From Dyella psychrodurans (GTDB lineage Bacteria; Pseudomonadota; Gammaproteobacteria; Xanthomonadales; Rhodanobacteraceae): a DNA stretch of 64,000 bases. Numbering within the stretch: position 1 is the first letter of the stretch; every line of letters starts with the position of its first letter. Positions 41,316 through 49,366 of the stretch are shown here, piece after piece. The position numbers and the translations under genes were made by a program. Below the pieces are notes generated by a model that was not told the origin of the DNA, made no database searches, and worked only from the letters and a program-made list of their open reading frames with translations. The stretch is taken from the NCBI RefSeq assembly GCF_003363265.1, contig NZ_QRBF01000001.1, positions 1,148,451 to 1,212,450 of the forward strand, read 5' to 3'.

Positions 41316-42443
41316 TCAGCGATGGGCCGTGCGGCCGACTTCCGACGCGGCGACGATGCGCACGCGATCGCGGTCGCGCACGACGCTTACCCCGGGGAAT
41401 GTTGCCAGATACGCGACAAACGATTCGGGATTGTCGGCGTGGAAAACGCCGCTGATCCGCAGTCCGGCAAGTTGCGGATCTTCGATGACGAGCGGAGTCG
41501 TCGTATACGCGTTGAAGCGGCGTGCGACCTGGCCGATGGTTTCATGCTGGAAACGAATGTCCGTCGGCATCCACTCGGTTGCCTTGGCGATGGTCGCCGC
41601 GCGTATGGATCCGGTAGTCCCCGCCGCACTCAGCCGGAGCTCCTGTCCGGCTACGAGATCGGCCACGGCGTCGCTACTGGTCTGCGAGTCGCCCACGTAG
41701 GCCCTGATTTTGCCGATCCATACATCCGATGCCTTCCAGACACGAACACGGCCGCTGATGACGGTCAGCGTATCGCCATCTGCACCGCGCTGGACGTCGA
41801 AAACCGTGCCGATATCCTGCAGGACGTGGCCACCGACGCCAACGAACATCGGCCGCTTCGGATCCTTGCCCACGTCGAACAATGCGTTGCCACGCACCAC
41901 GTCGATCCTGCGGGCAAGCGCATCGAAATGCACGTCGATCACGCTGTTCTGCGCGAGGTGGACAAGACTCCCGTCCGGGAGATTCACTTCCCTGACGTCT
42001 CCCTGCCCGGTGGCATAACGCTGTTGAACCGCGCCTTCGGCCGGATTCCAAAGACGCCAGGCGCCAAACAACCCCAATACGATCAACGCAGCCGCCGCGG
42101 CAAACCGCCAGACGGTGTATCTGCGCGAACCTGCCGCCTGCTTGTTGTCGGGTGCTTGCGGCATGACACGCGGAAAGGCGACGACCGGCGTCTCGCGCCG
42201 GACCTGCTCCGCCAGCTCCATCATGCTCATCGTATCGATCGCCGCGGCCGCCTTCATGTCGCCGTGCATCTGCGCGATGGCAAGGTATTCGGCGACGTGC
42301 GCGGGCGAGGCGCGCAACCACGTCAGGAATGCGGCCTGCTGTCGCTGGCTAGGATTGTCTTGTTGCTCGAGATACCACGCGGCGGCCTGCTCGGTGATCC
42401 TGCGCGCGCGGCGCCTGGTTTCGAAGTTTCCGGGCTTATTCAT
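41316..42443 (-). CDS. fecR: FecR-type anti-sigma factor with C-terminal STN-like domain
   Basis: A 375-residue single-pass membrane protein. The N-terminal cytoplasmic DUF4880-like part is ITEQAAAWYLEQQDNPSQRQ and AFLTWLRASPAHVAEYLAIA. A transmembrane helix lies at about residues 113-130 (WRFAAAAALIVLGLFGAWRL), then the FecR domain (EVNLPDGSLVHLAQNSVIDV, GHVLQDIGTVFDV). The C-terminal region (IGQVARRFNAYTTTPLVIED) resembles secretin/TonB short N-terminal (STN) domains. FecR proteins relay receptor occupancy to the partner sigma factor. It overlaps fecI by 8 bp. No receptor gene is adjacent on this strand. Confidence 0.92.
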   Translation of the reverse strand: MNKPGNFETRRRARRITEQAAAWYLEQQDNPSQRQQAAFLTWLRASPAHVAEYLAIAQMHGDMKAAAAIDTMSMMELAEQVRRETPVVAFPRVMPQAPDNKQAAGSRRYTVWRFAAAAALIVLGLFGAWRLWNPAEGAVQQRYATGQGDVREVNLPDGSLVHLAQNSVIDVHFDALARRIDVVRGNALFDVGKDPKRPMFVGVGGHVLQDIGTVFDVQRGADGDTLTVISGRVRVWKASDVWIGKIRAYVGDSQTSSDAVADLVAGQELRLSAAGTTGSIRAATIAKATEWMPTDIRFQHETIGQVARRFNAYTTTPLVIEDPQLAGLRISGVFHADNPESFVAYLATFPGVSVVRDRDRVRIVAASEVGRTAHR

Positions 42444-42951
42444 AGTCGGCCATCCTTTGCCGGCATGCTGCCAGTCCTTTCACGATGTATTTCTTCACCA
42501 TGTTGGGCGAAATGGCCAGCTTCTCGGCGATTTCGCGATACGACAATTCGTCCCGGTAGTGCATCACCAGCACCGCCCTGCATTTGGGCGAGAGCTTCTT
42601 GATCAAGGTGCCCAGTCGCTGACGGCGCAATTCGCGATCCACGCCCGCGGCGGCCTCGCATGGCGTGCTCCATTGCTCCAGCACTTCTTCCAGGCCGTCG
42701 CTGCCGAGCGGCAATTGTTGCCGCATGACCGCATGTTCCTTGACCAGGTTGGCGGCAACAGTAAACAGATAGGCTTCCGGATTGCGGATGTTCGCCGCAT
42801 CGGATGGCTCGATTCGAAGCAGGCGGAGATAAACCTCCTGCACGAGATCCTGCGCGTCCCACCGGTGCGAGACGCGCCGGAGGAAGTAATTGCTCAGCGT
42901 CGCGCTTTTTTCCGCAAACAACGCAGACCAGCCTTTGTGCCTATCGTGCAT
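42436..42951 (-). CDS. fecI: ECF RNA polymerase sigma factor, FecI-like
   Basis: A 171-residue ECF sigma factor. Region 2 shows WDAQDLVQEVYLRLLRIEPS and EAYLFTVAANLVKEHAVMRQ; region 4 shows LSPKCRAVLVMHYRDELSYR and EIAEKLAISPNMVKKYIVKG. The frame is open upstream, but AGGAGG five nt before the ATG at 42951 decides the start. It overlaps the fecR start by 8 bp. It directs polymerase to promoters of the cognate regulon, usually a TonB-dependent receptor; here downstream candidates are the small secreted protein and PHP hydrolase. Confidence 0.93.
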   Translation of the reverse strand: MHDRHKGWSALFAEKSATLSNYFLRRVSHRWDAQDLVQEVYLRLLRIEPSDAANIRNPEAYLFTVAANLVKEHAVMRQQLPLGSDGLEEVLEQWSTPCEAAAGVDRELRRQRLGTLIKKLSPKCRAVLVMHYRDELSYREIAEKLAISPNMVKKYIVKGLAACRQRMADYE

Positions 42952-43084
42952 GGCGCCCTCCTCGACCGCCTTCGTCGCCGGAGGACACGGCAATACGATG
43001 ATCCGGCATCGTATGACCGGCTTGTTACGCATTTATGAAACGCCATTTGTGAAGCGTCAGGGATGTGAGAAGCGTCCATTTCCG

Positions 43085-44299
43085 TCATCGCGCTTCGGTC
43101 GCGCATCCTGCCGCGACGGCAACACCCTGAAATCTGTCTTGCGTCCAATGGAAGAGATCTGTTTCCAATCGCGATCCGGCGGCCACCAGCGACAAGTGAT
43201 CTTTGTTGGCATAGGTCACGTATGCAATCGATTGTCCGCGCTCGCAAGCGCTTCGCACGAAAGCGTTCTGGATCGATGGTGCCACCAGTTGGTCGGCAAG
43301 GCCTTGTGCGATGAGCAAGGGCGCCTGAATCTTTCCGTTCGGGATATTTTCGCGCAGGCGCGCTCCAAGCGGTCCCGATGCGGGGTCCGCCTTGAAGATC
43401 GAACCGCTGATAAGCCAGGCATCGGCAACAGCAGGCAGGGCGCTCTTGCCATCGAGACACCTGCGCGACATATCGCGGGCCGGAAACAACGCACCGACGC
43501 GCACCATCCCCGGCCACGAGACATCCGGGTATGTCGCGCTATATCCATCCACGATATAAGACGAGAAAATCCTGCCGACCAGCATGCCTTGCGTGTAATC
43601 CTCGAGCGCGGGGAGATCGGTGGCCGGCGCCAGCGCGGCGACACCTTCTATCCGAAGCTCCGGTGCATAGCCGCTCGCGATCATGCCGGTCCACAAGGCC
43701 GCATGCCCGCCTTGCGAATATCCCCACACGACGACGTTGTCGGACAACTTCAACGCATTCATCTGGCGCGCAGCCCGAACGGCATCCAACGTGGCATGCG
43801 CTTCGTCGGCACCGACTAGATAAGCATGCGCGCCGGACGTACCCAGCCCCGCATAATCGGTCGCGACAACCACCCAGTGCGCTTGCATCGCCAACGCGAG
43901 CGCCGGCGTACCGTCGAGCGGCTGTTGTGAAAGCGAAGGTGCGCACGCCGGGACGACACCGGTGGTTCCGTGCGCCCAGGCAATCACCGGGCTGGGTTCG
44001 GCAGCGTCGACGGAAGACGCCACGACAATGGCGCTGGCCAACGCGGGCGATCCATTCCCTTGTGTTGTCGTGTAGAGGATTCGCCAGCTCTTCGCGCCCG
44101 CGGGGATACCTCGCGCGAACGGCTCGGCGCGCAAAAGCGTTCCGGGCGTTGCCGGAACCTTCGCGGACCATGTGTAAAACGCATCCGGCGGTGTCGGCAA
44201 GGTCACGTACCAAACCACGATCAAAGCGACGACGAACAAGCAAGCGAGCCCAACAAGCGTGCGTAGCAACCACTTGAACAACCTGCCGGAAGAGATCAT
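43085..44299 (-). CDS. Membrane-anchored alpha/beta hydrolase (secretory-lipase family)
   Basis: A 404-residue protein. An N-terminal anchor helix (LLRTLVGLACLFVVALIVVW) is followed by an alpha/beta-hydrolase domain: PVIAWAHGTTGVVPACAPSL, the nucleophile elbow VVWGYSQGGHAALWTG, LLIAQGLADQLVAPSIQNAF with the acid, and YANKDHLSL with the His. The pattern fits the LIP/secretory lipase family (PF03583 type). The active domain is probably periplasmic. It is divergent from the ECF sigma gene at 44731, with palindromes in the gap. The ester substrate is unknown. Confidence 0.9.
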   Translation of the reverse strand: MISSGRLFKWLLRTLVGLACLFVVALIVVWYVTLPTPPDAFYTWSAKVPATPGTLLRAEPFARGIPAGAKSWRILYTTTQGNGSPALASAIVVASSVDAAEPSPVIAWAHGTTGVVPACAPSLSQQPLDGTPALALAMQAHWVVVATDYAGLGTSGAHAYLVGADEAHATLDAVRAARQMNALKLSDNVVVWGYSQGGHAALWTGMIASGYAPELRIEGVAALAPATDLPALEDYTQGMLVGRIFSSYIVDGYSATYPDVSWPGMVRVGALFPARDMSRRCLDGKSALPAVADAWLISGSIFKADPASGPLGARLRENIPNGKIQAPLLIAQGLADQLVAPSIQNAFVRSACERGQSIAYVTYANKDHLSLVAAGSRLETDLFHWTQDRFQGVAVAAGCATEAR

Positions 44300-44355
44300 C
44301 GGCCGCCCCTGCGCTGTCCAGTTTTGTAGCTTTCAGCATGGCACAACGAGAAGAC

Positions 44356-44374
44356 GGCACTTTTAAAAAGTGCC
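44356..44374. repeat. 19-bp perfect palindrome
   Basis: GGCACTTTT, A, AAAAGTGCC. On the minus strand it lies just upstream of the hydrolase gene and could be an operator. Confidence 0.5.
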
Positions 44375-44410
44375 GTGCCGGCGAACTGGGGGAGATCCTC
44401 GCCGGCACGG
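44373..44410. repeat. 38-bp inverted repeat
   Basis: CCGTGCCGGCGA and TCGCCGGCACGG are perfect 12-base arms around a 14-base loop. It abuts the palindrome at 44356-44374. It could be a regulator site or a strong RNA hairpin. Confidence 0.5.
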
Positions 44411-44730
44411 TGAACGCCCACAACCTGTTGCTGCGACCGTTCGGCGAGTCTGCTCAGCCGACCGGCTCATGACCTGCATATACATCAACCGATCGCACCC
44501 GTTCACACGGTCGTAACGCGATTGCTTCATCTGCCGCGCATGGAACGAGCGCCACACGCGGCCTGTTCGGCTGGGAAGCAGCCTTCATGCCCGGCTGCCG
44601 GGGAAGGGGTACGATTCACAGGGCCATCGTGAATACCCGCACCCTGTGGGACGGTTCAAAACCCGATTGAACCAAACGGGCCCCGGCGGGTATCCACGTG
44701 CATGCAGGGGTACCGTTCCTGGGAGCCGCC

Positions 44731-45321
44731 ATGCGCGACAGGCATGTTGACGACGAAAGACAAGGCAACGCCGTCTCGACCGACGACGAAGTGCTTCTGT
44801 TGAGTCGCGTCGCCGCGGAGGAAATCGACGCCTTCGAAACGCTCTACCGTCTCTATAGTCCGCGCCTGCAACGCTTTGTGCGCGGCATCACCAAGCAACC
44901 GATGCTGGTCGAGGAAATTCTCGACGACACCATGATGGTGGTATGGCGCAAGGCGTACACCTTCAACCACACCGCGAAAGTCTCCACGTGGATTCTGGCG
45001 ATCGCCTATCGCCAATCGCTGAAGGCACTCAGGCGGCACGGCGAGCCCGTGGACGAGGACGTGCGCGACCATGCGGATGTCTCTGCCGTCGGCCCCGACG
45101 ACGCATTGGAGCAGCAGGAGTTGCGCAAGCATCTGGATGCCGCGCTCGGCACGCTGTCGCCCGAACAGCGCGCGGTGATGGAGCTCACTTATTACTTCGG
45201 ATATGCCTGCCGCGAAATCGCGCAGATCATGGGCTGTCCGGTCGATACGGTCAAAACGCGCATGTTTTATGCGCGACGCAAGCTCAAGACCTGGCTTGCG
45301 TCGCGCAGGGAGGCCATATGA
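44731..45321 (+). CDS. ECF RNA polymerase sigma factor
   Basis: A 196-residue ECF sigma factor. Region 2 contains YRLYSPRLQRFVRGITKQPM, VEEILDDTMMVVWRKAYTFN and VSTWILAIAYRQSLKALRRH; region 4 contains LSPEQRAVMELTYYFGYACR and EIAQIMGCPVDTVKTRMFYA. The start at 44731 is preferred over an earlier GTG because GGGAGCCGCC precedes it. Its stop overlaps the anti-sigma start (ATGA). It is the first gene of a coupled operon with anti-sigma, subtilase and TorF genes, and resembles the RpoE/SigK-like ECF groups that pair with zinc-finger anti-sigma factors. Confidence 0.94.
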   Translation: MRDRHVDDERQGNAVSTDDEVLLLSRVAAEEIDAFETLYRLYSPRLQRFVRGITKQPMLVEEILDDTMMVVWRKAYTFNHTAKVSTWILAIAYRQSLKALRRHGEPVDEDVRDHADVSAVGPDDALEQQELRKHLDAALGTLSPEQRAVMELTYYFGYACREIAQIMGCPVDTVKTRMFYARRKLKTWLASRREAI

Positions 45322-45956
45322 ATGGTCGGGTGATCAAGTTCGAAGGGCCCGTGCACGCGGAGGCCGATCGCCTTCTGCCTTGGCTGATCAACGGCACGCT
45401 CGACGACGACGAACGTCGACAAGTCGAACAGCACGTGGCGGAATGCGCGCAATGCCAGCGCGAAGTCGCCTGGCTGCGCACACTACAGTCGCAGTATCGC
45501 GACGATGATGCCGATGCGGACCATGTACCGCACGCCATGAAGCGGCTGCGCCATCGCATGGGAAAGGTCGGCATCAAGAGGGCGACACCGGCCTCTCTCT
45601 CCTCGGCGTGGCGGCGACGCGGACGCCGGCTCGCCTGGCTCGCCGCCGCGCAAGCCGCGATCATCTTCGCCATGGGCGTGGTGCTGCTTCAGGATCGTCA
45701 CGCCGCGTATCACACGCTGAGTGCCCCGGCGAGCAAGGGCTCGCTGCTGGTGGTCGTGTTCGATCCGCGCATCAGCGAAGCGCAAATGCGTCGATTGGTG
45801 CGCGCCGGCGATGGCCGCATTGTTGGCGGCCCCACGGAGACGGGCGCGTATCTCCTCAGCGTGCCTGACGAACAAGCCGCCTCCAGCCGAAAGATGCTGC
45901 ACGATTCCCCGTCCGTGACCATGGTGGAAAATCTCCAGGCGGGTGGAAGCCCATGA
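45318..45956 (+). CDS. Zinc-finger anti-sigma factor with periplasmic subtilisin-propeptide-like domain
   Basis: A 212-residue membrane anti-sigma factor. The cytoplasmic ZAS motif is His39-x3-Cys43-x2-Cys46 (QHVAECAQCQREV). One transmembrane helix lies at about 105-124 (LAWLAAAQAAIIFAMGVVLL). The periplasmic domain, about 142-206, reads SLLVVVFDPRISEAQMRRLV, GRIVGGPTETGAYLLSV and MLHDSPSVTMVENL, a beta-alpha-beta-beta-alpha-beta pattern like the I9 propeptide of subtilases. It resembles the N-terminal region of the subtilase encoded next. Overlaps of ATGA type on both sides imply coupled translation. The ZAS assignment is firm; the propeptide likeness is by eye. Confidence 0.9.
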   Translation: MNGRVIKFEGPVHAEADRLLPWLINGTLDDDERRQVEQHVAECAQCQREVAWLRTLQSQYRDDDADADHVPHAMKRLRHRMGKVGIKRATPASLSSAWRRRGRRLAWLAAAQAAIIFAMGVVLLQDRHAAYHTLSAPASKGSLLVVVFDPRISEAQMRRLVRAGDGRIVGGPTETGAYLLSVPDEQAASSRKMLHDSPSVTMVENLQAGGSP

Positions 45957-47233
45957 TGCGATGGCGAACCATCGGCCTCATGCTTGCCGTCCTTGGCTTG
46001 GGAGGTTGCGCGTCGACAGGCGGGATGACATCGCGTCCCGCGCAGCTTCCCGATGCGACGCGTTCGCAAGTGCTCGTCATGCTGCGTGTTGCGCCACCCC
46101 ATCTGCACGCGACCAACGACTACGTCGGCGACTATGCGTCGACGCCCGACGAAACCGCACGCAAACACATTGCGCAGAAGCTCGCGCATCAATACGGGTT
46201 GCAGTTGATCGGCGGCTGGCCAATGCCTGCACTGGGCCTGGATTGCTTCGTGATGCAAGCGGGCCCTGGCCTGTCGACGCAACAGATTACCCGGACGCTA
46301 TCGCAAGATGCGCGCGTCGAATCGGCCGAGCCGATGCAACTTTTCCATGTGCTCGGCAAGGGCGATCCGCTCTATCCGTTGCAACCCACCGCCACACAAT
46401 GGCATCTGGCCGAGCTTCACACGATCACCACGGGCAAGAACGTGACCGTGGCCGAACTCGATAGCGGCGTGGATGTCTCGAACCCGGATCTGGCCGGACA
46501 GGTTGCGCAGACGCAGAATTTTGTCGACGACAGCGCCTATCGCGCCGAGATGCATGGCACGGAAGTCGCGGGCATCATCGTCGCGCGCGAAGGCAACGGC
46601 GTGGGCATTGCGGGCGTCGCGCCGCACGCGCAGCTCCTGGCATTGCGTGCCTGCTGGCAGGCATCGAGCGATGATGCGGCCGCGAGCTGCAGCAGTTTTA
46701 CGCTGGCCAAGGCGCTGCAATACGCGCTGCGAAGCGATGCCACGGTCTTCAATCTCAGCCTGGCGGGCCCTCGCGATCGACTGCTGGAACGTCTGTTGGA
46801 TGCCGCGTTGGCGCGGCATATCACCGTTGTCGGCGCCGTGGACGGCGCCGCGACGGATGGCGGGTTCCCGGCCTCCTATCCGGGCGTGATCGCCGTGGCC
46901 GACGAACATACCGAACCCGTGACCATCGAAGGCGCGTTACGGGCGCCGGGTGTCGATGTCCCGACCACCCAGCCGGGCGCGCACTGGAACTTCGTGACCG
47001 GCTCGTCGTTCTCGGCGGCCGAGGTCAGCGGACTGGTGGCATTGGTGCGGGAGCTGTCCCCCGACATCACGCCCACGCAGCTGCATGACGCCTTGAACGC
47101 AAAAACTGCGCTAGGCTTGGCTTCAATGCGGCCAGCGATGATCGATGCATGTGCGGCCGTGGCGCGGGTAAGCGAAAGTTGCACGTGCGACTGCGCTACG
47201 GCGAATGCCTCACTGACGGTGCCGCGCCGATGA
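45953..47233 (+). CDS. Subtilisin-like serine protease lipoprotein (S8 family)
   Basis: A 426-residue protein. The signal ends in the lipobox LGLGGC (Cys19). A propeptide-like region covers about residues 38-130 (SQVLVMLRV, YGLQLIGGWPMPALGLDCFV, LSQDARVESAEPMQ). The S8 catalytic domain has Asp170 in VAELDSGVDV, His201 in MHGTEVAGII and Ser352 in TGSSFSAAEVSG. In the stretch that normally supplies the oxyanion Asn (A-G-N) the sequence reads GAVDG, so that residue may be Asp. The C-terminus is Cys-rich (CAAV...CTCDC). A lipoprotein protease in the same coupled operon as an anti-sigma factor suggests signalling or envelope quality control. Confidence 0.9.
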   Translation: MMRWRTIGLMLAVLGLGGCASTGGMTSRPAQLPDATRSQVLVMLRVAPPHLHATNDYVGDYASTPDETARKHIAQKLAHQYGLQLIGGWPMPALGLDCFVMQAGPGLSTQQITRTLSQDARVESAEPMQLFHVLGKGDPLYPLQPTATQWHLAELHTITTGKNVTVAELDSGVDVSNPDLAGQVAQTQNFVDDSAYRAEMHGTEVAGIIVAREGNGVGIAGVAPHAQLLALRACWQASSDDAAASCSSFTLAKALQYALRSDATVFNLSLAGPRDRLLERLLDAALARHITVVGAVDGAATDGGFPASYPGVIAVADEHTEPVTIEGALRAPGVDVPTTQPGAHWNFVTGSSFSAAEVSGLVALVRELSPDITPTQLHDALNAKTALGLASMRPAMIDACAAVARVSESCTCDCATANASLTVPRR

Positions 47234-47242
47234 GAACGTCCC

Positions 47243-47938
47243 GTGTTACGAGCCATCGTGGCAGTCGCTCTCACCTTGTTCGTGATGCAGGCCCGCGCGC
47301 AGTTCGCGGGCAGCATCACGCTGAGTTCCGATTACCGTTTTCGCGGAGTGTCTCTCAGCGACGACCGGCCATCTGCGCAATTGGCGTTCGACTACGACCT
47401 GCCCTCCACCGGATGGTATGCGGGAGGCATGATGGCTAGCGTGCGACTCGACGACCCCAGGCAGGCTGCGCAGTGGCTGGTCTATGCCGGCTACGCCAGT
47501 CGCCTGACAGCGAACCTGAGCTGGGACGCGGGCGAACGATACACACGCTTCACCGGACCGGAATCGTATGCGTATGCCGAGACCTACGTCGGGCTGACCT
47601 ACCAGCAGCTGGTGGGCCGCGTTTACTACGCACCCGACTATTTCAACTTCGGTTATCCCGCGTGGTATGCCGAACTCAACGACAGCCACACCCTCGTCGG
47701 CAGATGGTACGTGTTCGGACATGTGGGTTATCTGCGGCGCGACGGCGACGTGGCGGACTATCACGCCAGCCGTTATCGCTCGGACTTGCGCGCAGGCATC
47801 GGTCTTGCGCTAACCCCGTGCGATGTACAGCTGAGCTGGTCCACCGTTCGTGGCGCGAGTTACGAAGTGTTCGGCTATCCGGCGAGCCAGGGCGTGACTC
47901 GCAATGCGTGGATTCTGAGTTTTTCCTATGCATGGTGA
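47243..47938 (+). CDS. TorF family outer-membrane protein
   Basis: A 231-residue protein. A signal peptide (AIVAVALTLFVMQARAQ) is followed by the TorF-family opening GSITLSSDYRFRGVSLSDDR and many amphipathic strands, ending in SFSYAW with an aromatic residue as in outer-membrane barrels. The start is a GTG 9 bp after the subtilase stop. TorF-like proteins (Gcw_chp family) are putative porins of unknown substrate. It is the last gene of the ECF sigma, anti-sigma, subtilase operon and may be a target or partner of it. Confidence 0.85.
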   Translation: MLRAIVAVALTLFVMQARAQFAGSITLSSDYRFRGVSLSDDRPSAQLAFDYDLPSTGWYAGGMMASVRLDDPRQAAQWLVYAGYASRLTANLSWDAGERYTRFTGPESYAYAETYVGLTYQQLVGRVYYAPDYFNFGYPAWYAELNDSHTLVGRWYVFGHVGYLRRDGDVADYHASRYRSDLRAGIGLALTPCDVQLSWSTVRGASYEVFGYPASQGVTRNAWILSFSYAW

Positions 47939-48180
47939 CGATATCGACACATGCGTTCGTTGCAGGCATCGATGGCGACGAAAGTTTTGAACGAGACGCC
48001 TCGCTGACCCGGTAAAGAGGACGTCTGCAAACAGGCAAGAACAGGAAGCTGCGTTCGCGGCAGGGAGTCGTTCGCCCTTGAAAAAGCTTCCTGCACATGC
48101 GCGTCGCGAAGCGATACGTTTCGCCTATCGCCGGCGGCGCGCACGGAATTGCTTCCTCACCCCCAATGGAGGAGTTACCC

Positions 48181-49263
48181 ATGGCACGCGCTCTGTTCCA
48201 AAAACCGATAGTTCGACAACTCATCACAGCCATGGTCGTGGCTGGCGTGGCTGCCGGCGTGTTCTACGCACGCGCGGCCGCCGCGCAGGACAACGGCCCC
48301 ATACTCATCGCCGATCAGTTCAACAATCGCGTCGTGGAAGTGGATCGCGCCACGCATCGGGTGATCTGGCACTTTGGCAATGGCTCGGACATACCCGGTC
48401 CGCATAGCGTGGTCGGCACCAACGACGCGGAACGCTTCGGGCCTCTTACCTTGATCTCGGGTACCGGCACGCCACCGGGATTGCCGGGTTGCTCCGATAC
48501 GGTCAACGGCTGTCCTGACAACCGCGTCTTCATCGTCGATCCCAACGGCAACATCATCTGGCAGTACGGCCAGGCGGGTGTCTCAGGCTCAGGTCCGAAC
48601 CAGCTGAACACACCGGTGCAAGCGCTGTTTCTGATCAGCTTCCCCGGCCATCTCGGCGCACACGTGCTGATTACCGATCAGGTCAACGAGCGCATCATTC
48701 TCGTCAACTTGAACCATCAGATCGAATGGCAATACGGCCAGACAGGCGTGGCCGGCAGCGGTCCGGATCAGCTCAATAATCCGAACAGTGCGGAGGTATT
48801 GGAAAACGGTCATATCCTCATCGCCGATGAAAACAACAATCGCGTGATCGAGATCAAACCGAATGGACAGCTCGTCAAGCAATTCACCGCGCAGGGCACC
48901 GTCAACGGCGCGGCCTTCGCCAGTCGCCTCCCTGACGGCGACACGCTGATCAGCGATTCGAACAACAACCGCATCGTGGAGGTCAACGGCAGCGACCAGG
49001 TAGTTTGGCAGTACTACACAAACACCCAGGCAGGCAGCAACCCCACGCCTTTGCCGACGCGCGCGGTGCGATTGGCGAACGGACATACGCTGATCAGCGA
49101 TCAATTCAACGATCGCGTGATCGAAATCAACAAGGCTGGAAAGATCGTATTCCAGCAAGGTGCGCTCAACTCGCCCGGCGACGGGTTCAACGAACTCAAC
49201 GGTCCGTACGACGCCAAGCAGATCGGCGACTTTACGGGCCTCACGCCGCCCTTTGATTTCTAG
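48181..49263 (+). CDS. Exported beta-propeller protein with LIADQxNNR repeats
   Basis: A 360-residue protein. After a signal-like helix (LITAMVVAGVAAGVFYARAA) come about six blades, each with the motif LIADQFNNRVVEVD and IxWQYG, for example VLITDQVNERIILVNLNHQI, HILIADENNNRVIEIKPNGQ, TLISDSNNNRIVEVNG and TLISDQFNDRVIEIN. This resembles NHL or arylsulfotransferase-like propellers, usually binding or scaffolding modules. GGAGGAG precedes the ATG at 48181. It is monocistronic with a terminator after it. No catalytic residues are recognised; location is periplasm or outside. Confidence 0.85.
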   Translation: MARALFQKPIVRQLITAMVVAGVAAGVFYARAAAAQDNGPILIADQFNNRVVEVDRATHRVIWHFGNGSDIPGPHSVVGTNDAERFGPLTLISGTGTPPGLPGCSDTVNGCPDNRVFIVDPNGNIIWQYGQAGVSGSGPNQLNTPVQALFLISFPGHLGAHVLITDQVNERIILVNLNHQIEWQYGQTGVAGSGPDQLNNPNSAEVLENGHILIADENNNRVIEIKPNGQLVKQFTAQGTVNGAAFASRLPDGDTLISDSNNNRIVEVNGSDQVVWQYYTNTQAGSNPTPLPTRAVRLANGHTLISDQFNDRVIEINKAGKIVFQQGALNSPGDGFNELNGPYDAKQIGDFTGLTPPFDF

Positions 49264-49292
49264 CGCGCGGAAGGTCGCGCACTGCCGCAAGC

Positions 49293-49319
49293 AAAGCCCC
49301 GCCAACCCGGCGGGGCTTT
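49293..49319 (+). terminator. Rho-independent terminator after the propeller gene
   Basis: AAAGCCCCGCC and GGCGGGGCTTT form an 11-pair stem with a five-base loop, followed by TTCTG. It is placed 30 bp after the stop codon. Confidence 0.85.
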
Positions 49320-49366
49320 TCTGCTACCTTGGCAAACCAGTTCATCCGATCCATCAGGGGAAGCCC

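Larger units (their letters stand above)
44300..44730. promoter_or_regulatory. 431-bp divergent region between hydrolase and ECF sigma genes
   Basis: It contains two adjacent palindromes (44356-44374 and 44373-44410) close to the hydrolase start, and no supported gene. It should hold both divergent promoters. A GGAAC, the common ECF -35 core, occurs near 44540, but no convincing -10 partner was seen. Confidence 0.45.
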
